Source of the DNA: Rheinheimera soli
GTDB lineage: Bacteria; Pseudomonadota; Gammaproteobacteria; Enterobacterales; Alteromonadaceae
Length of the DNA stretch: 64,000 nt
NCBI RefSeq assembly: GCF_021290985.1
Contig: NZ_JAJOYU010000002.1
Coordinates: forward strand, 124,001 to 188,000
Direction: 5' to 3'
A program made the translations under genes and the position numbers. This document shows positions 18,066-26,483 of the stretch, piece by piece. Within the stretch, counting starts at the first letter, position 1; each line of letters starts with the position of its first letter. The notes beneath the pieces were generated by a model that was not told the DNA's origin, made no database searches, and saw nothing but the letters and a program-made list of their open reading frames with translations.

Positions 18066-19060
18066 GTAAAGTGTTATTAGCTGCCTTGCCTGTGCCCTTG
18101 CGCCTGTTGCTGGCAATAGCTTTGCTATTACTGGTGTGCTTTTGTGCATTAAGCACAGGTGCTGTGCCTATTTCTATCAGCGCATTGTTTGGTTTATCCC
18201 CTTTAGATGAAATGCAATCGACTGTACTGTGGCAACTGCGTTTCCCTCGTTTACTACTCGCCTTGCTGGCAGGTGCTGGTTTAGCTCTTTGTGGGGCTTT
18301 ACTGCAAAATGCCAGCCGTAACCCACTGGCTGATCCTTATTTATTTGGCATAGTCTCAGGAGCTGCCTTAGGCGCCACCATTGCCACTATAGTGGTGCCC
18401 GAATGGCAATTGCTCACGCCACTGTTCGCCTTTTTTGGTGCTTTGCTGGCGGTGTTTCTGGTGTTGGTTATAGGTGCCAGTAGTCGCTGGCAGCGGCTGG
18501 AAAGTTTATTGCTTTGTGGCGTGGCTGTCAGCTTTATGCTCAGTGCCATCACGACGACCTTGTTGTATTTATCTGAACCTTTTGCTGCCAACCGCGTGAT
18601 GTTTTGGCTGATGGGCAGTTTAAGTCAGGCCAGTCTGACTCATGTCGCTTTTATCAGCCCTTTGGTGTTTATCACCTTGCTGCTGGGTTTGTTGTATCGT
18701 CGTCAACTGGACGCTTTGGTATTAAGCGACGAAAGCGCCCGTAGTTTAGGAGTCAATGTCCAGCCTTTACGTTTAGTGATTTTGCTGCTTTGTGCTGCCG
18801 TCAGCGCTGCTATTGTGGCTTTTTGTGGTGGTATCGCCTTTGTCGGTTTGATGATCCCTCATCTGGTACGCTCTTTATTTGGCTTATCCAGCGTGGCTTT
18901 GTTACTGGGTTCAGTCTGGCTGGGCGCAGTGTTTTTAACAGGTGTGGACACCTTATCCCGCAGCCTATTACCCGAGCAGGAATTGCCCATAGGAGTGGTT
19001 ACCTCAGCCATCGGCAGCCTGTTCTTTTTATCCATGTTATTTAAATACCGTCGCGGTTAA
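18062..19060 (+). CDS. btuC: Cobalamin ABC transporter permease (FecCD family)
   Basis: A 332-residue permease with about ten hydrophobic helices. The FecCD family motifs are present: LRFPRLLLALLAGAGLALCG near the N terminus, QNASRNPLADPYLFG, and the cytoplasmic coupling region GGIAFVGLMIPHLVR. It forms the translocation channel of the BtuCD complex. Its start overlaps the btuD stop, which indicates translational coupling. Confidence 0.9.
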   Translation: MSKVLLAALPVPLRLLLAIALLLLVCFCALSTGAVPISISALFGLSPLDEMQSTVLWQLRFPRLLLALLAGAGLALCGALLQNASRNPLADPYLFGIVSGAALGATIATIVVPEWQLLTPLFAFFGALLAVFLVLVIGASSRWQRLESLLLCGVAVSFMLSAITTTLLYLSEPFAANRVMFWLMGSLSQASLTHVAFISPLVFITLLLGLLYRRQLDALVLSDESARSLGVNVQPLRLVILLLCAAVSAAIVAFCGGIAFVGLMIPHLVRSLFGLSSVALLLGSVWLGAVFLTGVDTLSRSLLPEQELPIGVVTSAIGSLFFLSMLFKYRRG

Positions 19061-20140
19061 ATGCTGATGAAAACGGAGTCGCTTGTTATGTTATTTGAAA
19101 TACCTGCTTTAGATAAAACGGCGACGCCAGCTATACAGCAGCGTATTAATTTAAAAACTAAACCTGCCGGCGCTTTGGGTCTGCTGGAGACCTTGGCGTT
19201 ACAGCTGGCCCTGCTGCAGAGCCCTAATAGCCGCTTATCGCTGAATAAACCCGTGCTGCTGATTTTTGCCGCTGATCATGGCATCAATACCCACGGCGTC
19301 AGCATAGCGCCAAGCGCAGTGACTCAGCAGATGGTGTTGAACTTTTTAGCAGGCGGCGCAGCTGCTAACTGTTTCTGCCGTGCTAATGACATTGAGCTTT
19401 TTGTGGTCGATGCAGGAATATTGCTGCCACTGCCGGATGCTGCAGGCTTAATTCAACACTCTTTAGGTTGCGGCACCGCAGATTTCAGCCAAGGCCAAGC
19501 CATGAGTCTGGCGCAGGTTGAAGCAGGTTTAGCTTTAGGTCGTCATGTTGCGCGGCAACAAATCCTGGCAGGCTGTGATTTACTGCTGTTAGGTGAAATG
19601 GGTATCGCCAATACCAGCAGTGCTGCAGCTTTATTGGCGGCGGCCACTGATTTGCCGGTTGAAACTTGTGTCGGTCGTGGCACTGGCATCAGCGATGCAC
19701 AATTTGAACTAAAACAGGCTTTGATTAAGCAGGCGTTGCAGCGGCCTTATACAAAAGAGCCACTGTCGATACTCGCTGAATTTGGCGGCTTTGAAATAGT
19801 CCAGCTTTGTGGTGCTATTTTAGGTGCTGCTGCGCTGAAAAAACCTGTGCTGATTGATGGTTTTATAGTCTCGGTAGCTGCTTTATTGGCTTGTCAGATC
19901 GCCCCACATTGCCGTGATTATTTAATTTTTGCTCACCAAGGCGCTGAAGCTGGCCATCAGGCTGTGCTAAAAGCTTTAAACGCCACTGTGTTACTGGATT
20001 TAGGTTTACGTTTAGGCGAAGGCACAGGGGCGGCTTTGGCTGTGCCACTATTAAAAGCTGCCATCAGTTTTTACAACGATATGGCCAGTTTTGCCGACGC
20101 TGGAGTCACTCAAGTGGTGGAAGATGGAGCGCCAGAGTGA
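19061..20140 (+). CDS. cobT: Nicotinate-nucleotide--dimethylbenzimidazole phosphoribosyltransferase
   Basis: CobT (359 residues) makes alpha-ribazole phosphate, the lower-ligand precursor of cobalamin. Recognisable blocks are AADHGINTHGVS, the GEMGIANTSSAAAL motif, CVGRGTG, EFGGFEI and the C-terminal RLGEGTGAALA, which holds the catalytic glutamate. The ATG at 19061 abuts the btuC stop but has a poor Shine-Dalgarno. An in-frame ATG at 19088 has GGAG nine bases upstream and would remove nine residues. The two starts cannot be decided here. It is followed by cobS with a four-base overlap. Confidence 0.92.
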   Translation: MLMKTESLVMLFEIPALDKTATPAIQQRINLKTKPAGALGLLETLALQLALLQSPNSRLSLNKPVLLIFAADHGINTHGVSIAPSAVTQQMVLNFLAGGAAANCFCRANDIELFVVDAGILLPLPDAAGLIQHSLGCGTADFSQGQAMSLAQVEAGLALGRHVARQQILAGCDLLLLGEMGIANTSSAAALLAAATDLPVETCVGRGTGISDAQFELKQALIKQALQRPYTKEPLSILAEFGGFEIVQLCGAILGAAALKKPVLIDGFIVSVAALLACQIAPHCRDYLIFAHQGAEAGHQAVLKALNATVLLDLGLRLGEGTGAALAVPLLKAAISFYNDMASFADAGVTQVVEDGAPE

Positions 20141-20922
20141 TCGAGCTATTGCTGAAGTGGCCATACAAGCAATGGCAATTGTTTTGCCTGGCTTTATCGT
20201 TTTTCAGCCGAATTCCTGTGCCCGCATCCACCCCCTACAGCCCGGAACTATTGAATCAAAGCAGCCGCTATTTAAGTTTAGTGGGGCTAGTACTGGGTGC
20301 CCTGCAAGCTTTGGTTCTGGCTGGCACAGCTCAGGTGCTGCCCTTTTCTATTGCTGTGTTACTGGCCTTAATGGCAGGCCTGGTGCTGACCGGTGCTTTT
20401 CATGAAGATGGTTTGGCCGACACTGCGGATGGCTTAGGCGGTGGTTTAAGTCTTGAGCGTAAGCTGGAGATCATGAAAGACAGCAGAGTGGGCACTTATG
20501 GTCTGGTGGCGCTGTTATCCATTTTTTTGATCAAATGGCAAAGCCTGCAGGCTTTGGAGACAGAAGCCATCTGGGCTTTAGTGCTGGTGGCAGGATTATC
20601 GCGCGCCACTGCAGTCAGCGTCACTTTTGTATTGCCTTATCAGCAGCTTGATGCCGTCAGTAAAACCAAACCTATCGCGACTTCATTACAAAAACGTGCC
20701 TTGATTTGGATCTGGCTTTTTGTGTTACCCCTTTTATATTTTGTGCCTTTGTCTTTGGCCTTGTCTCTTCTCGCTACCTTATTGATCTGTTTTGCTTTGT
20801 TGTTTTTTTATTACCGCAGCCAACTACAAGGCTATACCGGCGATTTGTTAGGCGCAGCGCAACAAGTCACTGAACTGAGTTTATATCTGGTGTGGTTGAT
20901 CTGGTGGAGACAGCAGGGATGA
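20137..20922 (+). CDS. cobS: Adenosylcobinamide-GDP ribazoletransferase (cobalamin synthase)
   Basis: CobS, 261 residues, an integral membrane enzyme that joins adenosylcobinamide-GDP with alpha-ribazole (or its phosphate) to give the cobamide. The N-terminal FFSRIPVP and the metal-binding DGLADTADGLGGG motif (about residues 89-101) are clear, followed by EIMKDSRVGTYG. Several hydrophobic helices follow, and the C terminus has GYTGDLLGAAQQVTELS. It begins at a GTG overlapping the cobT stop codon. Confidence 0.93.
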   Translation: MIELLLKWPYKQWQLFCLALSFFSRIPVPASTPYSPELLNQSSRYLSLVGLVLGALQALVLAGTAQVLPFSIAVLLALMAGLVLTGAFHEDGLADTADGLGGGLSLERKLEIMKDSRVGTYGLVALLSIFLIKWQSLQALETEAIWALVLVAGLSRATAVSVTFVLPYQQLDAVSKTKPIATSLQKRALIWIWLFVLPLLYFVPLSLALSLLATLLICFALLFFYYRSQLQGYTGDLLGAAQQVTELSLYLVWLIWWRQQG

Positions 20923-21449
20923 CAAAAACACTGATTTTAGGCGGCGCGCGAAGTGGTAAATCCAGTCTGGCAGAAACTATTGCGAAGACATCAGAGCAAG
21001 TCACTTATATAGCCACAGCCACGGCTTTTGACGTCGAAATGAGCCAAAGAATAAAACTGCACCAGCAACAAAGACCCAAAGACTGGCGTTTACTCGAATG
21101 CCCTTTGTTACTCGCTGAAGCCTTGCAACAGCTTTCTGGTTCAGGCCAGACCGTATTGGTTGATTGCTTAACCTTGTGGCTGAATAATCAACTGTATCAC
21201 CAACCAGAACAGGATTTCGCTTTGGCACGCCAGCAGTTGGCTGATGCAGTCAGTCAGTTCAATGGCAAGCTCATTCTGGTGAGCAACGAAGTAGGTATGG
21301 GGCTGGTACCTATCGGCGAGCTGAATCGTATTTTTGTTGATCAGCAAGGCTGGCTGAATCAGTTGATGGCAACAGTCTGTGAAAACGTGATTTTTGTTGC
21401 AGCCGGCCTACCCCTTTATTTAAAGCGAGGCGCTGATGCAGCAGATTGA
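20919..21449 (+). CDS. cobU: Adenosylcobinamide kinase / adenosylcobinamide-phosphate guanylyltransferase
   Basis: CobU, 176 residues, phosphorylates adenosylcobinamide and then transfers GMP to it. The P-loop GGARSGKS is at residues 8-15, the guanylylated histidine region is RIKLHQQQRPKDW, and VDCLTLWLNN and SNEVGMGLVP follow, all typical for the family. I start it at the ATG overlapping the cobS stop (ATGA), with a purine-rich ribosome site just upstream, and not at the in-frame upstream codon. Confidence 0.93.
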   Translation: MTKTLILGGARSGKSSLAETIAKTSEQVTYIATATAFDVEMSQRIKLHQQQRPKDWRLLECPLLLAEALQQLSGSGQTVLVDCLTLWLNNQLYHQPEQDFALARQQLADAVSQFNGKLILVSNEVGMGLVPIGELNRIFVDQQGWLNQLMATVCENVIFVAAGLPLYLKRGADAAD

Positions 21450-22038
21450 TTTAGTGCGCCATGGTCCTGTTGCTGGCCCAGCTGCGTTATACGGCTGGAC
21501 TGATGTGCAACTTCAGCAGCAGTCCCCTACTTGTCTTGATTGGCTCTGTGCGCAGTCTTATCAGCATATCCTGAGTTCTCCACTACAACGCTGCCTTTTA
21601 AGTGCGGAAGCACAGGCAAAGCGCTTACAGCTGAAACTGAGCATTGAGCCCGATTTAAGAGAGATGAACTTTGGTCTTTGGGACGGAGTGCCTTTTGATC
21701 AGCAAAGCCCGCACTGGCCTGCGCAACAACAATTCTGGCAACAGCCTTTTGCGATCACGCCACCTGAAGGCGAATCTTTAACTCATTTTCAACAACGGGT
21801 TTTACGAGCTTTTGAATTGCACAGCAGCTCTCAATACGAGCAGCAGCACCCGCAGACTTTATGGTTAGTGCATGGCGGTGTGATCCGCCTGCTGCTGGCG
21901 AACTTATTAAATATCGACTTAAAACAAAGCCACTGGCTGCAGCAATTGTCCATAGCTTATGGCAGCGTCAGCCGGATCAGCCGTTATAACGAACAAAGCC
22001 CATGGCAAATCCACTGTATTGGCGGCGCTGGCTTTTAA
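21436..22038 (+). CDS. cobC: Alpha-ribazole phosphatase-like histidine phosphatase
   Basis: A 200-residue histidine phosphatase. The catalytic RHG is in IDLVRHGPVAG near the N terminus, the proton donor is in DLREMNFGLWDG, and the second histidine is in WLVHGGVIRLLL. Inside a cobT-S-U operon this is CobC, which removes the phosphate from alpha-ribazole-5'-phosphate or adenosylcobalamin-5'-phosphate. It overlaps the end of cobU by 14 bases. Confidence 0.85.
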   Translation: MQQIDLVRHGPVAGPAALYGWTDVQLQQQSPTCLDWLCAQSYQHILSSPLQRCLLSAEAQAKRLQLKLSIEPDLREMNFGLWDGVPFDQQSPHWPAQQQFWQQPFAITPPEGESLTHFQQRVLRAFELHSSSQYEQQHPQTLWLVHGGVIRLLLANLLNIDLKQSHWLQQLSIAYGSVSRISRYNEQSPWQIHCIGGAGF

Positions 22039-22059
22039 TTTTTTCAAAAGAGAGACGAC

Positions 22060-22671
22060 ATGACTGAACAAAAAACAGATGTAAAACAGCAAAACCATAA
22101 AAAGCGTCAGCAAAAACTGAAAGAGCAAGTTGATAGCCGAATCGCTGCCGCCAGCACCGATAAAGCTTTATTGTTAGTAATCACCGGCAATGGCAAAGGT
22201 AAATCCACCGCAGGTTTTGGCACAGTGGCCCGCGCCGTAGGACATGGTTTAAAAGCTGCCGTAGCGCAGTTTATTAAAGGCACATGGGACTGTGGTGAGC
22301 GCAATTTATTACAGCAACACGGTGTTGAGTTTGCCGTGATGAACACAGGTTTTACCTGGGATACTCAGGACAGAGCCGCCGATATTGCCGCCGCAGAACT
22401 GGTATGGGCTAAAGCCGAACAGTTTTTACAGGACGACAGTATTCAACTGGTGCTGCTGGACGAGCTGACCTATATGGTCAGTTACCATTACATTGATTTG
22501 GACAGAGTGGTCAAAGCACTGAATAACAGACCCTCAACTCAGCATGTAGTGATCACAGGCCGCGCCGCTCACCGAACTTTAATAGAGATGGCCGACACAG
22601 TCAGTGAAGTGCAGTCCATCAAACATGCTTTCGACTCTGGCATCCAGGTGCAAAAAGGAGTGGATTGGTGA
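22060..22671 (+). CDS. cobO: Corrinoid adenosyltransferase (CobA/BtuR/CobO type)
   Basis: A 203-residue ATP:corrinoid adenosyltransferase, which attaches the 5'-deoxyadenosyl upper ligand to reduced corrinoids. The P-loop GNGKGKST is at about residues 45-52. FIKGTWDCGERN, VLLDELTYMVSYHYID and TGRAAHRTLIEMAD are typical. A lysine/glutamine-rich N-terminal tail precedes the fold, as in S. enterica CobA. AGAGA lies at good spacing before the ATG. It overlaps btuF by four bases. Confidence 0.93.
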   Translation: MTEQKTDVKQQNHKKRQQKLKEQVDSRIAAASTDKALLLVITGNGKGKSTAGFGTVARAVGHGLKAAVAQFIKGTWDCGERNLLQQHGVEFAVMNTGFTWDTQDRAADIAAAELVWAKAEQFLQDDSIQLVLLDELTYMVSYHYIDLDRVVKALNNRPSTQHVVITGRAAHRTLIEMADTVSEVQSIKHAFDSGIQVQKGVDW

Positions 22672-23525
22672 TTTATACCGCAAGGTATGTAGTAAGTTGC
22701 ATGTTGTGCTGCTGCGCGCTATTTGCAGTACAAGCACAAGCCGAACCCGCTCAACGTATTATTGCGCTCTCTCCGCATTTAGTAGAGCAGCTGTATAGCA
22801 TTGGCGTGGGTGACAAGATAGTTGGCACCACTGACCATGCCGACTATCCGCAACAGGCGAAAAACATTCCACGCGTTGGCAATTACGCTCAATTAAAGGT
22901 TGAAAGAATTCTGGCGTTAAAACCGGATCTGATTTTGGCATGGACTGACGGCAATCCACCGGCCGATTTAAATAAACTGCGGCAGTTTGGTTTAAATGTG
23001 GTGGACTCTAACCCATTGCTACTGACAGACATAGCCAAAGAGCTGCGTGTGTTAGGGCAACTTACAGGTGCAGTGGAAGCTGCAGAACAGCAAGCTCAGT
23101 TGATGGAACAAGGCCTGGCCGAGCTGCGTCAGAGCTACAGCACTAAAACAAAAGTTGTGGTGTTTTATGAGCTGTGGCAGCAGCCATTTTCGACCGTGGC
23201 GCAAAAAGCCTGGCCACAGCAACAACTGGAGCTTTGTGGAGCCTCAAACCCTTTTGCCACTGCCCTTGGGGATTATCCGCAGGTGAGTTTAGAGCATGTA
23301 GTCGCCAGTCAGCCGCAACTGATTATTCAGCCTGTTTCGGTCAATGAGCCACGCGCTTTACTCGACTGGAGCCGTTGGCCTGCTATTCCTGCTGTTAAAT
23401 ATCAACAGTTTAGCCAACCTGACTCAGATCTGGTACACCGCACCACAAGCAGAATGCTACAAGGCGTGCGGCAACTTTGCGCCGACATCGATAAAACCCG
23501 GCAATTTTTTGCCAAAAAGTCCTAA
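22668..23525 (+). CDS. btuF: Periplasmic cobalamin-binding protein
   Basis: A 285-residue helical-backbone (BtuF/FecB-type) binding protein with signal peptide ending about AQAEP. The mature part starts RIIALSPHLVEQLYSIGVGDKIVGTT, followed by the RVGNYAQLKVERILALKPDLILAW pattern of the family. It delivers B12 to BtuCD. The start is the GTG that overlaps the cobO stop (GTGA), with AGGAG eight bases upstream; the TTG three bases earlier is less likely. It is the last gene of the operon. Confidence 0.9.
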   Translation: MIYTARYVVSCMLCCCALFAVQAQAEPAQRIIALSPHLVEQLYSIGVGDKIVGTTDHADYPQQAKNIPRVGNYAQLKVERILALKPDLILAWTDGNPPADLNKLRQFGLNVVDSNPLLLTDIAKELRVLGQLTGAVEAAEQQAQLMEQGLAELRQSYSTKTKVVVFYELWQQPFSTVAQKAWPQQQLELCGASNPFATALGDYPQVSLEHVVASQPQLIIQPVSVNEPRALLDWSRWPAIPAVKYQQFSQPDSDLVHRTTSRMLQGVRQLCADIDKTRQFFAKKS

Positions 23526-23602
23526 AGTTATTCAAGCACAAGCCGATAGCCTGATTAGTCAGAACTATACTGAACCTCACAAACACCCAAAGGGAGTGTG
23601 TT

Positions 23603-24256
23603 ATGTCATCTGTTAACGGTGTCGGCTCGTCAAATACAGCAGCCCAGGCTCAAGCCAACAAAGCTGCTGAAACCACTGAAACGACCGAAGAGAAAAAACT
23701 TTCAGGCTATGAATCGTCACAGATGAATAAGCAAAAGCTGAATGCCACTATTATGGAAAATCAGCTGAAGCTAAGCACAGGTGATGACGATAACTCGATG
23801 CGGTTATTGTATAAAACGGCGCTTGAAGGCATTAACAGCGAACTGGAAGCCGAGTTTGGCCCTAATGCGGCTGAAAAAATTAAAAGCAGCGGTGTGGATA
23901 CTTCACCACAAGCTACTGCGGATCGTATTGTTGGTTTTGCCACAGCCTTTTACCAAAAGTTTTCTGAGCAAAACCCGGATATGCCAGAAGAAGAACGACT
24001 GGATAAATTTATCGCCTTAGTGGGCGGTGGCGTCGATAAAGGTTTTGAAGATGCCCGCGGTATTCTGGATGGTTTGGGTGTACTGAATGGTAAAGTGTCT
24101 GACGATATCGACAGCACCTACTCCTTAATCCAGGACGGTTTTGCCAAATTCCGTGAAATGATTTTAAACCCTGATAAAACCACCGAAGATCAGGATATTA
24201 CTGAGTCGGTTGCCGTCAATACGGGCAGCGAACTGCGGTTTTCGGTGAAAGTGTAA
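23603..24256 (+). CDS. DUF5610 domain protein
   Basis: A 217-residue hydrophilic protein with a low-complexity N-terminal tail rich in Ala, Thr, Glu and Gln (residues 1-32). A helical DUF5610 domain follows: MENQLKLSTGDDDNSMRLLYKTALEGIN, ATADRIVGFATAFYQKF, GVDKGFEDARGILDGLGVL. The function of the domain is unknown. GGGAG six bases before the ATG and a clear terminator after the gene suggest a separate monocistronic unit and not part of the B12 operon. Confidence 0.75.
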   Translation: MSSVNGVGSSNTAAQAQANKAAETTETTEEKKLSGYESSQMNKQKLNATIMENQLKLSTGDDDNSMRLLYKTALEGINSELEAEFGPNAAEKIKSSGVDTSPQATADRIVGFATAFYQKFSEQNPDMPEEERLDKFIALVGGGVDKGFEDARGILDGLGVLNGKVSDDIDSTYSLIQDGFAKFREMILNPDKTTEDQDITESVAVNTGSELRFSVKV

Positions 24257-24325
24257 CTTTATTTGCTGTTGTAACTACTCCTGATAAGCTGGTTTCAGTT
24301 AAGCCTTGAAGCCAGCCGTTTATAC

Positions 24326-24358
24326 ACTGGTCTTACGTGGTGAAGACCAGTTTTTTTC
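24326..24358 (+). terminator. Intrinsic terminator after the DUF5610 gene
   Basis: Nine-bp stem ACTGGTCTT (24326-24334) with AAGACCAGT (24343-24351), loop of eight, followed by seven T in a row and then CTTT on the plus strand. Confidence 0.85.
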
Positions 24359-24404
24359 TTTGCGTCTTGTCCAAAACCAAGCTCGTCTGGTTATAAAAAT
24401 AACC

Positions 24405-25280
24405 CTATCTACTGCTTAAGCCGGTTTTAATCAAACGTGCAGGTTTTTGTTTACCCGCTTCTTCGCTGATCCAAATCTGTTGCCACTGGTCAATACAAAG
24501 CCCTTCTACCTGACCTTGAGTTGGCAGTGTTTGCACTTCCAGTAATTGAAACTGTGCATCATAGCGGGCTATTTGCGCCTGAAACCCTGAGTTGGTGATG
24601 TAAGCCCAGATGGCTTTATAAGGATTGGTATAGCCCACCAGCCACCATTGTTCAGTGCTGCTGTTGAAGCTGGCGTCTGTGACTAAAAAATCAGGTGCTT
24701 GTAAAGGTAAAGCCTTCCCTAACGCTTGAAACTTTAAGCTGGGATCAAGCCGATAACGCTGAGGCTGCTGGCTGGCCCAGCTTTTGCTGATCAACCATAA
24801 AGCTCCCTGCTGATAGACCAGAGCTTCAAAATCCAGATCGTGCTGGTATGCTTTTAGCGCACCTTGTTGTGGCAAGGTGATTTCCAAAGTCACAGGCTGA
24901 TAAGGCTGCTTTAACATACGCCAATCCAGCGGTATTTTGTGGATCAATACACTGGTACGTTTACCCGCATTATTACCCGTATCAGCCAGGTACAAAAATT
25001 GACCATCCGAGGTAATGGCTTCCCAGTCGATATTCCTTACCGACAATTCCAGTTGTTGCAGAATTTGCCCTGCAGCATTAAAACGATACAGCACAGGTAA
25101 ACCACCGGAATCGTTAAAGCTGACAAACTCATCGCCCATACAAAGCAGCCCTGAGCTTTCTGACAGTTCTACCGGCAGGTCCACAGCATTAAATTCTGGT
25201 TTTGGTGCTGAGGCGCAACCAAACAGGCTTAGCGCAAGCAGCAGCACAACAGCCCGTCGGAGCACTCTGAAGAATTTCAT
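24405..25280 (-). CDS. Lipoprotein of unknown function, probable beta-propeller
   Basis: A 291-residue predicted lipoprotein with lipobox LFGC near residue 22. The mature chain has repeated strand-turn blocks ending in aromatic residues (LYRFNAAGQILQQLEL, DWEAITSDGQFLYLADTGNNAG, LDFEALVYQQGALWLISKSW, VEGLCIDQWQQIWISEEAG). This pattern suggests a six- or seven-bladed propeller of the SdiA-regulated/YjiK-like or phytase-like kind. I cannot name a precise family. The ATG at 25280 gives a proper lipoprotein signal; the open frame reaches 25325. It starts 8 bases after the upstream PH-domain gene ends, so the two are likely co-transcribed. Confidence 0.6.
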   Translation of the reverse strand: MKFFRVLRRAVVLLLALSLFGCASAPKPEFNAVDLPVELSESSGLLCMGDEFVSFNDSGGLPVLYRFNAAGQILQQLELSVRNIDWEAITSDGQFLYLADTGNNAGKRTSVLIHKIPLDWRMLKQPYQPVTLEITLPQQGALKAYQHDLDFEALVYQQGALWLISKSWASQQPQRYRLDPSLKFQALGKALPLQAPDFLVTDASFNSSTEQWWLVGYTNPYKAIWAYITNSGFQAQIARYDAQFQLLEVQTLPTQGQVEGLCIDQWQQIWISEEAGKQKPARLIKTGLSSR

Positions 25281-25287
25281 AAAGCGG

Positions 25288-25665
25288 TTAACGGCAGCAA
25301 TACAAAGCCAGCGCTTTTTGTACATCTAAAATGGAGCCGTCTTTGTTAAAGGTTTTAGTAATAGGCGTGTCTGTACTGCTTAACCAGATATGTAAGTCAG
25401 ATTCCAGATCAAAGTGGCCTTTAGTTTCAGCGCTGAACCGCACTACAGAGCGATAAGGTATCGACATAAATTCTTTTTTAGAGCCCGTGATCCCTTGTTT
25501 ATCGACCAATATCAAACGTTTGTCAGTAAAGACGATCAGGTCACGTATCACTTTATAGGCTTGCTGCAATTTTTCGTCTGGTAATAAAATCTGGTTGAAC
25601 TCTTCTTCAACGTCAGCTAAATCAATTTGACCTGCATTGCCTAATAAACCACTAAAAAGTCCCAT
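25288..25665 (-). CDS. Bacterial PH-domain protein (bPH_1 family)
   Basis: A 125-residue soluble protein, essentially one bacterial pleckstrin-homology-like domain. Features are an N-terminal MGLFSGLLGNA, LLPDEKLQQAYKVIRDLIVFTDKRLILVD with the typical FTDKRLIL strand, a basic IPYRSVVRFS strand and a C-terminal helix. Such domains may form ring oligomers, and ligands are unknown. It is followed almost immediately by the lipoprotein gene. Confidence 0.8.
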   Translation of the reverse strand: MGLFSGLLGNAGQIDLADVEEEFNQILLPDEKLQQAYKVIRDLIVFTDKRLILVDKQGITGSKKEFMSIPYRSVVRFSAETKGHFDLESDLHIWLSSTDTPITKTFNKDGSILDVQKALALYCCR

Positions 25666-25742
25666 TTTTATTCCTTATCCGAGCGCTTCGCTGAAACAGC
25701 CTAAATGCTGAGCTTATCCCTGCCTTGAACCAACAGCAAGGG

Positions 25743-26483
25743 TTAAAAACTCAGAACACTGCCATCCCAATTCAGCAACATGCCACTTTGCTCTGAGTGA
25801 AGCTGTTGCGCAACCGCAGCCAGGTATGCAGCAGTCTGGGCCGGAGTTTTCAGCTGCCCTTGTGGTAAATTACGCTGAAAAGGCGCAGATAAAGCAGAAT
25901 CAGTAGTTCCCGGGTGCAAAGTAACCAAGGCCGCCGTTTTATTACTGCGCTCCAGCTCTATGCTTGCTGTTTTAACCCATTGATTTAACGCTGCTTTTGC
26001 AGAGCGGTAACTGTACCAGCCTCCCAGTTGGTTATCACTGATACTCCCCACTTTAGCGCTCAATTGCAGATAACGAAGCTGAGGCGTTTTTGTTAAGTAG
26101 GGCCAGAGCCCTTGCAAATAAAACACCGGCAGCTCCAGATTCAGCAACAAGGTTTTGCGCAATAACAGTGCTGAGCTTTGGCTTAAGCTTTTTTCTGGCA
26201 AGAGTTTGGCTTCGCCGCCCTGATGCAACCAACCAATACAGTTAAACATAAGACTCACCTGATGCTGCTGCAATGTGTTGATCACCGAACTGAAAAAGTC
26301 CTGATGCCTTGCCCAGTCCGTGGCATCCGTCAAATCAGGCGCTGTCATCAACAGAAGTTTAGGATCACTAAAATCTGCGGCATAGCGGGATAACCAAATC
26401 ACCTGCTCGCCCTGCTGCAGATAGTGTTGTGCCAAAGCAGAACCTATAGCACTACTGGCGCCAATGATAAGTACTGCACTCAT
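25743..26483 (-). CDS. Short-chain dehydrogenase/reductase (C-factor-like)
   Basis: A 246-residue classical SDR. The NAD(P)-binding glycine motif is GASSAIGSALAQ at residues 8-19, the structural N-x-G-like turn is FNCIGWLH, and the catalytic YxxxK is YRSAK, with serine at QLSAKVGS. Substrate is unknown; csgA/C-factor-like SDRs of this length occur beside photolyase or flavoprotein genes in related bacteria. It overlaps the preceding flavoprotein gene by four bases, so the two are translationally coupled. Confidence 0.85.
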   Translation of the reverse strand: MSAVLIIGASSAIGSALAQHYLQQGEQVIWLSRYAADFSDPKLLLMTAPDLTDATDWARHQDFFSSVINTLQQHQVSLMFNCIGWLHQGGEAKLLPEKSLSQSSALLLRKTLLLNLELPVFYLQGLWPYLTKTPQLRYLQLSAKVGSISDNQLGGWYSYRSAKAALNQWVKTASIELERSNKTAALVTLHPGTTDSALSAPFQRNLPQGQLKTPAQTAAYLAAVAQQLHSEQSGMLLNWDGSVLSF

